A stretch of DNA of 64,000 nucleotides, from assembly GCA_002633025.1 (NCBI GenBank), contig NMRB01000807.1, forward strand, positions 195,200 to 259,199, read 5' to 3'. Of the stretch, positions 11,301 to 20,467 are shown one piece after another. The position numbers and the translations under genes are program-made. Source of the DNA: Notospermus geniculatus. Lineage: Eukaryota > Nemertea > Pilidiophora > Heteronemertea > Lineidae. Below the pieces are notes generated by a model. The model did not search any database. It was given only the letters and a program-made list of their open reading frames with translations, and had not been told where the DNA came from. The stretch's first letter is position 1, and every line of letters begins with the position of its first letter.

Positions 11301-12980
11301 GGCAAGTGAATGTGTTTGCAACGAAGCGATCACTGAAGCGATTATGTAAAGAGACCAGTCGGAGGGACTTACCGCGCGACCAAATTGTGTAATTCAGTCG
11401 CGTAACAAACTGCCGCAAAGAGGAGACCAAAAGGTAAAAATATTGAGTTGCTGGCCTGGTCGCAAGGCCGATCGCCCAGAAAATCGCTCGAAAAATCGCT
11501 AGTGTGCGGAGCCCTTAACACAAAAACCAATCCTACAACTCTACTGCCTTTTCAAACCCGTGATTTTCACGGGTTACGGCTAGTACTGTTAAATAGTGCC
11601 TAAATACATGTATCAAAACAGTCATCCCCATACATCAGCCATATTCTATAAGGGTGGTACATATATATTCAGAGTAAATACGGCAAATGGACTGTTGTAT
11701 TAGCTTTTCTGTACAAAAAGTCTTTGACAAACACTTCCTGCATTAGACTTATTAAGTATGTAACTGTTGACTTGTGCTTGATGATACACATATACGTAAT
11801 AACACGTGTTAGAACATATACATGTACAATCTAAGTTACGCGTCCGTACAACTAAAAGTACAAGTGTGAAGGTATACGGTAAAGGAAATGCTTCGAACCG
11901 ATTCCAAAGCTTGCCTGGTAAATGTCTTACTTCTTGAAGTCCAAAGGGGGTGTTAGCCTAGTGGTTATCACGTCCGCTTAGCAAGCGGCAGGTCCCCATC
12001 CAAGTGAGGAACATGAGTAGCTTGAGATGGCTTCTTCCGTACTTACCAGGGCCAATAATGCTATAGCGTCGGCCCTGACGGAAAAATGAAGTACAAATAC
12101 ATGTACACGACGTACTCAAGTTAGTGACAGTCAGGGCAAATGATGCAACAAAAATCGAGTTTTTAACCAACTTGTAGTTTATTTCTTTTCAGGGATGCAA
12201 AATTCAGCTGTCTCCTGTATAATAGTGGTAAATCTGTTGATCGCATGTTCGGTGTTGACAAGTATCTACGGCTTGTGGAGGAAGCAAGTAGCCGTGTGCA
12301 TGGTGACGTCTGTCATGTATGTCTTGGCAGGTATGAAAAGCAAAGTGATAATCTACAATAATGGCCTTTTTTTATTTCCCTAGAACTAAACAGTTCGTAA
12401 TGGAATGGGGCTACTTTTGAAAACGTCTCTCAATGTCTGGTTCACGTAAGGAGCGAGCAACACTGATCGACAGTTTGTCGCTTTCCCCCACGGCCTTGTG
12501 AATTGAAAATGCAATATCAGAAAATACCCTCACATTGTTCGATTTTTTGTCGAGATTGTCAACCAACGGAGGGAAACTGAAGAAAATTCATTTTTTGCTC
12601 ATGGTCCATAGGTATTTAAGAACATTATTCACTACTTATCTTACTTAAGTCTCATTTTTTTGATCAAGCAGATAAAACATGTCATTTTCAAGATTTTTGT
12701 GTTTGCTCATCTTCTCTATTTCCTTGTTTCAGCGGTATTCTGCATCTTTGGGCTGAGCATAATACACGCCAAAAATACATACATGATGACGGAGGACTGT
12801 TACTCATTGGTCTATCATGATCCAATCACAAGCTTGATATGCCCAGCAAAAAAGGTCTGGCAAGGATGGTCCGTTGTGGTTGGATGGGTCTCCATGTCGT
12901 TCTTTCTCTTGTCTTTTTTCTTCTGGTCGTTCTTGTGTCGATGGATGAGGCAGGAGAACTCGAAACATTTCGCTGCTTAA
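5362..12980 (+). CDS. Claudin-like four-transmembrane protein (3 exons)
   Basis: Exons 5362-5671, 12193-12330 and 12733-12980 join in phase 1 then 1, with donors GTAAGC and GTATGA and acceptors TTTTCAG and GTTTCAG, giving 696 bases, 231 residues plus TAA. Helix 1 is at about residues 5-27. A long first extracellular loop follows (about 28-107) with the claudin/PMP22-type signature GGMWKTCDY and two N-glycosylation sequons (NST, NLT). Helix 2 is at about 108-130, helix 3 at 137-160, a second loop with two Cys (172, 187), and helix 4 at about 193-218 before a short cytoplasmic tail. Order, spacing and W-x-x-C signature fit the broad claudin/PMP22/TMEM114/CACNG group. The loop exceeds classical claudins, and the second conserved loop Cys is not obvious. 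Probable role: plasma-membrane protein in junctions or as a channel accessory subunit. Family placement is firm, subfamily is not. It has a paralogue at 24904. An alternative start is the second of the two adjacent Met codons. Confidence 0.85.
7325..7395. repeat. Near-perfect 35-bp hairpin
   Basis: Arms 7325-7359 and 7361-7395 are complementary with one mismatch and a one-base loop; the outer sequence is ACACGTG. A lone N at 7324 sits at its edge. It lies in intron 1 of the claudin-like gene. It is probably a palindromic MITE remnant. Confidence 0.75.
9928..10078. mobile_element. Palindromic MITE, PIF/Harbinger-like (TAA target duplication)
   Basis: 151 bp with about 66-bp near-perfect arms starting AGCGGGTGATCCACTGTTGC, flanked by TAA at 9925-9927 and 10079-10081. 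A second element with the same terminal core GCGGGTGATCCAC but different inner arms lies at 51589-51689. The 3-bp TWA duplication is the basis for the superfamily suggestion. No coding capacity. Confidence 0.8.
10170..10587 (+). mobile_element. Non-autonomous Helitron, copy 1
   Basis: 418 bp. The 5' end TCTATATTATAAT matches the Helitron TC start. The 3' end is CTAG, preceded by four bases and a 9-bp hairpin (stem AACCCGTGA, 10559-10579). It is inserted after an A, as Helitrons do. It has no terminal inverted repeats, no target duplication and no Rep/helicase coding. It contains three perfect TGACGTCA palindromes at 10367, 10384 and 10403. It is joined directly to copy 2. Confidence 0.85.
10588..11583 (+). 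mobile_element. Non-autonomous Helitron, copy 2 (interrupted)
   Basis: Same TC start and hairpin-plus-CTAG end as copy 1, followed by T at 11584. Without the 577 bases of nested element plus duplicated TAA, its length is 419 bp, and it differs from copy 1 by about a dozen bases. It again carries three TGACGTCA sites (10785, 10802, 10821). The junction with copy 1 is exact: CTAG at 10584-10587 abuts TC at 10588. Confidence 0.85.
10942..11515. mobile_element. PIF/Harbinger-like MITE nested in Helitron copy 2
   Basis: 574 bp with terminal inverted repeats AGGGCTCCGCACACTAGCGA, flanked by TAA at 10939-10941 and 11516-11518. The uninterrupted Helitron copy 1 reads ACTCTTAACAC at the matching place, so it is a true empty site and proves the TAA duplication. 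The interior is rich in GTCGC/GCGAC words and encodes no recognisable protein. Confidence 0.88.
11946..12115 (+). mobile_element. tRNA-derived SINE-like element
   Basis: The head GGGGGTGTTAGCCTAGTGG resembles a tRNA 5' half with a pol III A box. It is followed by an anticodon-arm-like hairpin CCGCTTAGCAAGCGG (loop would read AGC, alanine-like) and a degraded B-box-like GGTCCCCATCC. The cloverleaf is not closed, so a functional tRNA is unlikely. The right boundary is approximate. It ends within 100 bases of the exon 2 acceptor of the claudin-like gene. Confidence 0.5.
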
Positions 12981-13582
12981 TGCTGTGATTTAGACTCAAA
13001 GGATGGAGCCTTCTAGAGCATCACTGAGAACAGGCCTGCTTATAGAAAATTTGAATATGTCATTCATGTAATGAGAACGACGACGATGGTATTTGTTTAT
13101 TCAGCACTGTCAGTTCTGAGCTCCGTCGTGTTTGACTTGGAAATCAATCACTCTTCTACATACCGACGTTGGTTAGTTAGTAGAAAGGTACATCAGCCTG
13201 GGTACATGTACTAACAACGAAGTCAATACTCAATGAAACACCACGCAGGATTAAGTTGTATGCCAGAAATGCTAGTCCTAGGACTGCTAGTCCTAAGGCC
13301 GTACACTGTTCAATCCCTCGTCGAACAAAAGAACCGGACTCAGGCTCCAGGGGGACTTAAATTCCTATCACACCTGTACCAAATCAATTGGGACAATTTG
13401 AAATCCCTTGTTTACATCATATCCAGGCCTTATAATCCACCGTATACTGTGTGTTTCAGAGAAACGAGCGCTGTCACGTTCGTGAATAGTTGATGAGCTA
13501 TTTTGTTTGTCTTCCATAAACAAGAACACAGGAACAGTGAACACATGGAGAGTAAAACTATGACCCGTATTCTAACTCTTAA

Positions 13583-13821
13583 AGGAGTTAGACGCTGAAG
13601 TTGTAAACACTCACTCACTGGTTCTCTATCCACGGACGCCTGCGGTGCTGCCACCTATTGTCGGTGATATGTACTGACGTGAATATCGTGAGTGAGTTGC
13701 ATCGGACCGGGAACCAGTCTAACGATCACGGGTGCTGCCACCTGCACGAAGGAATAAAACTAGTTTGCCGACCATATTTGTAAACAAACCAGCTTGTTTT
13801 CAACTTCGGCGTCTAACTCCT
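13583..13821. mobile_element. MITE with TTAA flanks
   Basis: 239 bp; inverted ends AGGAGTTAGACGCTGAAGTT and its near reverse complement, flanked by TTAA at 13579-13582 and 13822-13825. TTAA flanks suggest a piggyBac-like origin. The interior contains two copies of GGTGCTGCCACCT. Downstream of the claudin-like gene. Confidence 0.75.
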
Positions 13822-13888
13822 TTAAGTCCACTTCAAGCTTTTGTATTCTGCCTTGCAAACAATAGCTAAAGGTAAATCTTAGAGTTAA

Positions 13889-14466
13889 AGGGAGACTCCA
13901 CTCATTGTAACCTTTTGAATTTTTATCAATCCATGGAGACTGCTGCCATGAGTTGTGATGTCACTAGTGCCCATAGGTTGACGACCTTTGTAGTGAATGA
14001 GTTAAAGGAGCACGGTATTGCCACTTTTTCTCGACAGCCGGCGCCACTGTGCCACTCTCCAACCCAGGGATCAACGACGTATTGGCGAGTTGACCCGATG
14101 TCCTCCGTACATTTTGTAATGCATTTTTGTAGTACGTATTACTACCGCTAGGTGGCTCCCTCTACGTCGGCAGTCAAATAACGCATTTGAGATCCAATAC
14201 CGTGCTCCTTTAATACTGTGACTGCCTTGGCCTAGGCCTATTCGTTGTACCTTCATAAATACGTACATGTACATTGTATGCATTGAGCACATATGACATC
14301 ACATGTGCTGTGCAATGGTCTCCTTGGGATGCAATAAAAATACTTATTTATGATGAGTTTGCTGCTTTAAAAAAATACGACAAGTTGCAGACATCAATAA
14401 ATTTGAATGTATTAACGATAATTATTTCAAAATTACAAAATTTTACACAATGAATGGAGTCTCCCT
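13889..14466. mobile_element. MITE with TTAA flanks, host of a nested MITE
   Basis: Inverted ends AGGGAGACTCCACTCATTGT (one mismatch at the other end), flanked by TTAA at 13885-13888 and 14467-14470. Contains the 204-bp element at 14006-14209. No coding sequence. Confidence 0.78.
14006..14209. mobile_element. 204-bp TTAA MITE, copy 1 (nested)
   Basis: Inverted ends AGGAGCACGGTATTG, flanked by TTAA on both sides (14002-14005, 14210-14213). A copy of identical length and very similar sequence lies at 19865-20068, where an empty site confirms TTAA insertion. Confidence 0.85.
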
Positions 14467-16331
14467 TTAAAGGAAGCTTCTAAAATACGGCCCTATAATT
14501 CATGTATACTGTCGAGACGCTTGAAGTGCAGGTCGTCAATCCAAGCAGCTTTTTGCATTGAAAACACGCATATATAATAATATATAAACTGCACTTGTAA
14601 AGTATCATGACTGAAAGTCGAAACATGTGGTATGGTTGTAGGAATAATACCGCACCTGTTACATATAGTGGAGACTCTGGCTTCGAACCTGAAACAGAGT
14701 GGCTGTCTGTGGCAACGATTCTCAAAAATACATGTAGCAGTTGTTTCTGCCCGGGTAACGGCACGGAATAATCTGTACTACCCTCACTGTAGTCAAAAAG
14801 GGTCATTTTTGTGGGGTTCATGGTGAATTTCTAAAAATTACATACCCTAAAAAATTCTGAGTAGGTTTGGCATCTTCCAGCGTTTCATAACAGGTACACG
14901 TAGACGGGCATGAAGACACTCAGACTCCAGCACGATGTTGTACATTAACGTGTACATTCATATGTAATCGAAGAAAAATATAAATACCTACATGTTTGTA
15001 GGGCCATATTCATAAGAGGTGTTGAAGATTTAACCGTGTATGACTTCGTCGCCAAAGCAGAGGAACCACACGAGTAAAGTCTTAGGTACCCTAATATGGC
15101 CCAATGACTATCACCTGCCGTCCACTGCCACAGGCCTACTGTCATGACTGTATATACATGTAATGATTTCTTCTAATGCACTTGTATTAAAGATAGCGAG
15201 ACTAGTTTTTGTGTACAAACATAAAAATCAGTTAATAATATTCGTATTCATTCATGCTGTGCACAAATCTTGAGATTTATGTCAATCTTCAGTGCATAAA
15301 CGTATACATGTACAAATTAATGTACCATCTCGGGCAAACTTCGAACACTGGTTAACTGCTATAGTCTGCTTGATGCCTGTTGATGGATTATTTCAAAAGC
15401 ATACATGTAGGCAATAGACCAGTGGTTGATTTTCTTTGCAAGTCCAAATAACCAAACTCGTCCCCAGTGGGTTTACGTTCCTACAACACCACTGGAAAGG
15501 GCTGACGACTTCAGCAATACTGCGCATGCGCAATCGACTAATTTTGAGGCGAATCACGCCGAGGCCGCAGCATGATGTTCGCAACAAACCATGCTAACTA
15601 TTCGTTTGAAATTGCTCTAATACTCAAACAACTTCGTGTTTTGGGAGTATTAAATGGCCTTTTAGGCATATGTGATGTTTTTCAGTCATCGAAGAACGAA
15701 ATATTGTGTGAAACAAACATTTTGGCACGCTGCCAGCGGTTGACCAGAAATCTTGGTCAGGTCGTAGCCCTTGCCAGAGATATCCTCGGATGAGGTAGAT
15801 CTGGGAACGAGATTGCCAAATAACATGAGGCCGAAATTTGGACCCTGCTCTACTCCTGAATGCAGCAGTCTAGCCATTGTTAAAGAGCCTATGCGTGTAC
15901 CGGTCCAGGACCGCAATCTCAAACCGTATATACATGTAGCCTACGCTTGCACAGGCTCTCAGAGCAAAGCAGTCTTTGTTCAGCGACCTTCTTTCTAATA
16001 TAACTTGCCTTCTCATTATAACAGCACGGTGTAAGTTAATCTCCACTTCAACATATTGGTTTCTCAGTCGATGAGAAAGTATCAACAATAACCATAATTT
16101 GTGCAGTGGGCTTTTGCCGATACCGAAGTAATTGATATTTTCCCCTTACCATGGAAATAATATTGCCATGGGCGCGCCATCTGCTGCAGGACCATTAAAC
16201 ACCAGTGCATCGTCCGACACGTTAAAGCCGTTCTTGGGTTGCTTCGTTACCGTTCTGGAATGTTCCAATCTTTGAAATGCATGCCTCCAGCCATTAGCAG
16301 CATCCATGCCGAATTTTCCGACTGTTTGAGT
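14467..16331. other. Intergenic stretch without supported genes
   Basis: Between the nested TTAA MITEs and the 3' end of the minus-strand GPCR. Open frames (for example at 14480-14821, minus) lack domain features, splice context or codon bias. AT-rich, with many TACATGTA words. Nothing further recognised. Confidence 0.45.
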
Positions 16332-19300
16332 CTAGTTACCTTTTGCACCTCCTGCACAACAGTAACGTAGAATGTATTTGGTGTCGTCACGAAACCTATG
16401 CCCTCCTCCAATGCAGTACAGTGGAAAGTTGATTGCGAAATTACAGTACCATAAGATAAGTACAAAAACATATTGAAGATTATAACGCAAACTCCAGTAC
16501 TTTTGTTCCATTTTGTACATTTCTTGCAGGGCTGGCGTGTCCATGATAAAAAAGTAAAGTCTGTATGGAATCGAGGTCATGACGTAAGCAAAACTGACGA
16601 ATAGTAGCATTCTGGTCAAATAGTTGCTCTTCTCCGACTTTCCTGTTCCACCTTGCAATTGGTTGCGTTCTTTCGAGGCTCGTTTCAGAGTAAATATGAT
16701 GACTATATTACACAACAATATAACTGCGAACGGAAAAGCTGTCCCGAAGAACAACTGGAAGGCAGACACGACCATTTCAACGTTTTTGTCTGGGAAATTC
16801 GTGATCAGCGTTTCCACCCCTGCAGTGTAGAAACCGACCATTGTCTCAGCTATACATTACAATTTTCGCCAATTTGGCGGATTCATCGGCTAAAAAACGC
16901 GTGGTACGATGGTGAGGAAGCTGTTTCAACATTTTAACTGGACGTGCATGTACATGTATGTCAAAAAGAATGAAACGGCAAAATCATCAAACGGTAGGCA
17001 CGCCGTGGCATCTCCGAATACTTAGTATACTTCTATGTCATAAATTCATTTACGATTCAATAGATGGCTCCCCTATAATACCTTGAACGATTCTGTCCAA
17101 GAGCAGTTGGTAAACCACACAGAAGTACAGACAAGGCAATACTTACCTGCTGCAAAACATGCATGACCGTCCTACTGAATGTATAATAGTGAGGTTTCGC
17201 AAGCGCCCGGTTAGGCCCTACGACGACGTTTATCTATTATGTGAGTACACCCAAACGTAGATAAACGTAGTCGTATAACCTAACCGGGCGGTGGATTTTT
17301 CCTCCGGTTAAACCGGTATACATGTAGATTCCTATTAACCAGTACATCCATTATGAAATGAAATTAACGAAGTGAATGGTGGGTTAATGGTTGGGTAAGG
17401 GTTAGGGTTAGGGTCAGGGTCAGGGTTAGTGTTGGGAGTAGTATTAGGATTAGGATTAGCTTTTACTACATGTATATAGGTTAGGAAAAAAAGTTGGTCG
17501 TAATGGATATATCGGTTAGGAAAAAAAATCGCAACCGGGTGATTGCGAAACCTCACTATAATTGTGATAAAAGATACGCCTAGTATATGGGGGCAGGGTA
17601 CAATATGGACTGATACAATGGCTTACCCGTATCCTCATTTTCGTAATGTTCGTACGTAAAGAATATGTTGAGATTGAGAGGAGCTATGACGCTCGTGGTC
17701 ACGGCAACTGTTATAAAGGCCCGTTTGTTAGTGCAGAGCCTTTTTGCAGCCATAGGGAATCGAACAGCTATCAACCTATCGATGGACATCTCAGCGAGAA
17801 ACAGGCCTGACAACATGGCTGGGCAGAAGGCGAGGTACCACTCAAGTCTGAGGACATAGTGATAGAAAGAAAAACAAGTAAATTAAACACAGGGCAGCAT
17901 TTCCATTGTGGACAAATGATAGTTTAGTGCCCTTCAAACCCTATTTAACTGGCGACGGTAAAATAACTTGATGAAAAAATGCAACGCCAAGAAGTTGAAA
18001 ATTAGCCTGCACCTCCGGCATGACAATTTTACACAAGTTAATTTGGAAATGGTGCGACTACTGGATATGTTGAGCTACTTACCTGAAATTATGCGTATAT
18101 TGTGTATTATGTGTAAAACATGATATACAAAATATACAAAAAATAGGAAACGTTAGACGTCCTTCACACGGGCACGCGTAGGACGTAGAGCGTAGAGCGT
18201 AAAAATACTTCTAGCTTGCGTCAATGAGCTGTTCACACGACTGGCGTCAATAGGCCTATACATGTACGTATAACGTATAGCGTTAAGTAACGTGCCCAAA
18301 TACCTCTGCAGTATTTTTACGCGCCTTAATGGGGGATTTCGACGGAAAACACCTGTGATGACGTCATTACTCTGACCTCCATGAAGGAATCGTCGCCGTA
18401 TCTTCTTCTTCCGAGTGGCCAAATACGCACCATATACGTCACTGAAGTCTCCAACGCGTCGTGTTAACTCGTTAGGGCTTGTGTCCACATGTGCGTTTTA
18501 CGCTGCGTGATGCGTTAAATCTTTTGTTATTTTCCGCCGCTCTGCTTCCAAACAATGGGCGAAGCGTCAAAACGCAGCGTAAAACGCACATGTGGACCCA
18601 GGCCTTAAAGGCCAGTGTCCACGTGTGTGTAATATGCTGCGTGATGCGTTAAATCTGTTGTTATTTTCCGTCGCTCTGCTTCCAAATATTAATGGGCAAA
18701 ACGTCATAGCGCAGCGTAAAACGCGCATGTGGACACGGGCCTTTACTTTGTACGCTATACGCCTCCGCGTGCCCGTGTGAACGAGGCCTTACAAGAAATG
18801 AGTGTTCACGTTTTTTAGGCCCTCCCGATATGACCCGCGATATATCTGCGGATTTCTGAATACATTATGAGGGTAAACAAAGAATTCCGAAACAGAAGGA
18901 TTTTGAAGAAGAATCTCGTTACATCGGACGATACGTTTTAGGAAGAGGTGAAATGCAGACATGGGACATGTATAATTAAAAGACGCCTGACCAATGGTAA
19001 TAGAGCTTCTGATTAATTATACATGTTATTATTGCCAGTCTAGCTTCCAGATGAATCGTGTGCCAACGGAACCGAACAAAATGGTCTGCTGGACGAACCA
19101 AAGACTTTCAAACATTGATGTCTTCGCCTCCACTTTTCTGATTAAGCCCTTTTTCTGATCAGACGTCATCTTAGCAATGTATAGGTAAGAAAACTCACTG
19201 AAAGAAGAATTCCCTGTACGGAGCTCGAATGGCTGTTCCATAGCCCCACGTGACACACACGAGGTAGGAAATGGCGGCAATAAGTACCACATTGTCGACA

Positions 19301-19520
19301 ACAGCAGTGGCTGCCATGTACACACAAACGGATAGTTTGCGATTATTGGACCTCAAGTTCACCAACGACGTCAACGTGTTCCCTGGAATCCCGATGATAG
19401 CCACGATAACCAGGACATACTTGTTAACATGAAATCATAAACTTGTTTCATAATCGGATAATCAGGCTCCGTCGCCGCAACTGTTGTTCCTCCAAAATAT
19501 GCGTCAGTCGTGTTCGCCAT
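16332..19520 (-). CDS. Rhodopsin-family GPCR, peptide-receptor-like (3 exons, one frameshift)
   Basis: Exons in transcript order: 19520-19199, 17847-17627, 16849-16332. Donors GTGAGT and GTAAGC and phases 2 and 1 fit. The N-terminus has an NTT sequon. Helix 1 has GIPGN and helix 2 has TAVVDNVV (conserved Asp). Helix 3 ends SIDRLIAVRFP (DRY replaced by DRL). Helix 4 is at ITVAVTTSVIAPL and helix 5 is around AFPFAVILLCNIVII. Helix 6 has SIPYRLYF instead of CWxPY. Helix 7 has NFAINFPLYCIGGGHRFR, equivalent to NPxxY plus helix 8. The pattern fits peptide-type class A receptors, orphan. Frame is lost near 19427-19433, between the extracellular N-terminus and helix 1; exon lengths total 1061, one short of 1062 (353 residues plus stop), so one base appears missing. 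It is either a sequence error or a young pseudogene. A GTAACT donor-like site overlaps the stop, so an extra 3' exon is possible. Confidence 0.85.
17187..17558. mobile_element. MITE carrying an inner hairpin and telomere-like repeats (GPCR intron 2)
   Basis: 372 bp; perfect 16-bp ends TAGTGAGGTTTCGCAA and reverse complement, flanked by TAA at 17184-17186 and 17559-17561. Inside lies a long hairpin (17204-17289, arms starting GCCCGGTTAGG) and a GGGTTA-type array. A single matching end occurs at 55048-55063. Confidence 0.8.
17397..17458 (+). repeat. Degenerate telomere-like (TTAGGG)n array
   Basis: About five GGGTTA/GGGTCA units followed by ATTAGG variants. Interstitial, inside the MITE at 17187-17558 and within intron 2 of the GPCR gene. 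Confidence 0.75.
18475..18604. mobile_element. Inner MITE copy a
   Basis: Inverted ends around GTCCACATGTGCGTTTTACG, flanked by TTA at 18472-18474 and 18605-18607. 130 bp. Its neighbour at 18608 is a diverged copy in the same orientation. Confidence 0.72.
18608..18743. mobile_element. Inner MITE copy b
   Basis: Same interior as copy a (GCGTGATGCGTTAAATCT-like core) with ends AAGGCCAGTGTCCACG and GTGGACACGGGCCTT. It abuts copy a across a shared TTA, so the two form a tandem pair. Exact ends are uncertain by a few bases. Confidence 0.68.
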
Positions 19521-19750
19521 CTGAACTTCGGAAATAGTGTCCTGGATCAGAGACAATGGATTTCCCAACCGTTATAACCATGTTTATATAAAGTGTTCAC
19601 TTTTTTCGTGATGAAGCTTGCCAGGATATTTATATTATATATATTTATATCCTGCAATGGCAAACCGGTAGGCCTATTTCCAAAGGAAATCGCTCGGCAT
19701 ACAGAGCAAGGTGGCACTTGTGATCTGACATGACTGTGCATAGGCCACTA

Positions 19751-20219
19751 GCTACGGTTACACCTGTTCAAAATAGGCCCACCTGTGTTTTTCCAGACCC
19801 GTGTCAAACCCGTGTGTACGAAAAGCCCGGCGAGAGGTCACACTTCTACTACATTGTAGATTAAAGGAGCACGGTATTGCCACTTTTTCTCGACAGCCGG
19901 CGCCACTGTGCTACTCTCCAACCCAGGGACCAACGACGTGTTGGCGAGTTGACCCGATTTCCTCCGTACATTTTGTAATGCATTTTTGTAGTTCATGTTA
20001 CTGCCGCTAGGTGGCTCCCTCTACGTCGGGAGTCGAATAACGCATTTGAGGTCCAATACCGTGCTCCTTTAAGTAACCCGGCGACAGGTGCGATGCATAC
20101 ACGGGCTCTTCGGTCATTTCTGTATTGGCACATATTGTTGGAGGCGCGAAAAACGAGGTCATTTAATGGCTGCGCCATCTGTAGCCGTGCTAAGAACTAA
20201 CGAAAAGTGTTACCACGGC
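19751..20219. mobile_element. MITE family 1 copy, interrupted and internally deleted
   Basis: Left end GCTACGGTTACACC after TA; right end GTGTTACCACGGC. The interior matches the reverse complement of 35636-36019 (for example GGAGGCGCGAAAA and TGGCTGCGCCATCT). Part of the interior near the right end is missing, and a 204-bp TTAA MITE is inserted at 19865. It lies upstream of the GPCR N-terminal exon. Confidence 0.78.
19865..20068. mobile_element. 204-bp TTAA MITE, copy 2 (nested)
   Basis: Ends AGGAGCACGGTATTG and reverse complement, flanked by TTAA at 19861-19864 and 20069-20072. The homologous place in the element at 35636-36019 has a single TTAA (35917-35920), which is the empty site. Confidence 0.88.
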
Positions 20220-20251
20220 GAGGGAAGAATGAAGCCGACGTTGGTTGAAAT

Positions 20252-20467
20252 CTACATCGAAATGAACAGTAGGCCTACATGTACATGTACATTAATTTTC
20301 AAAGTTTTAGCCCGTTCCTTTCCTTTCAAAATGATCTCAATAGACGTCACGTCGGAAATGGCTGATCCATCGGCACCTTTCCCATGTTCGAATATCAGAC
20401 GAATGGTCCAATGCAGTTCACCTGTTGCTGGATCAAGAACACCAATACCGTGCTCACGATCCCCAGA
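20252..20467 (-). other. Exon-like open frame behind a strong acceptor
   Basis: On the minus strand, TTTTTCTCTCCGCAG precedes an open frame of 71 codons ending in TAG at 20254-20252. It includes GIGVLDPATGELHWT and GADGSAISDVTSIEI, which look protein-like. The next frame also opens with a hydrophobic stretch (LGIVSTVLVFLI). No phase-compatible upstream exon was found. Function unknown; it may be an exon, a pseudo-exon or chance. Confidence 0.25.

Larger units (their letters stand above)
18156..18788. mobile_element. PIF/Harbinger-like MITE containing two further MITEs (GPCR intron 1)
   Basis: Outer inverted ends share CACACGGGCACGCG, flanked by TTA at 18153-18155 and 18789-18791. Two related inner elements (18475-18604 and 18608-18743) sit near its right side. 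No ORF of interest. Confidence 0.75.
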
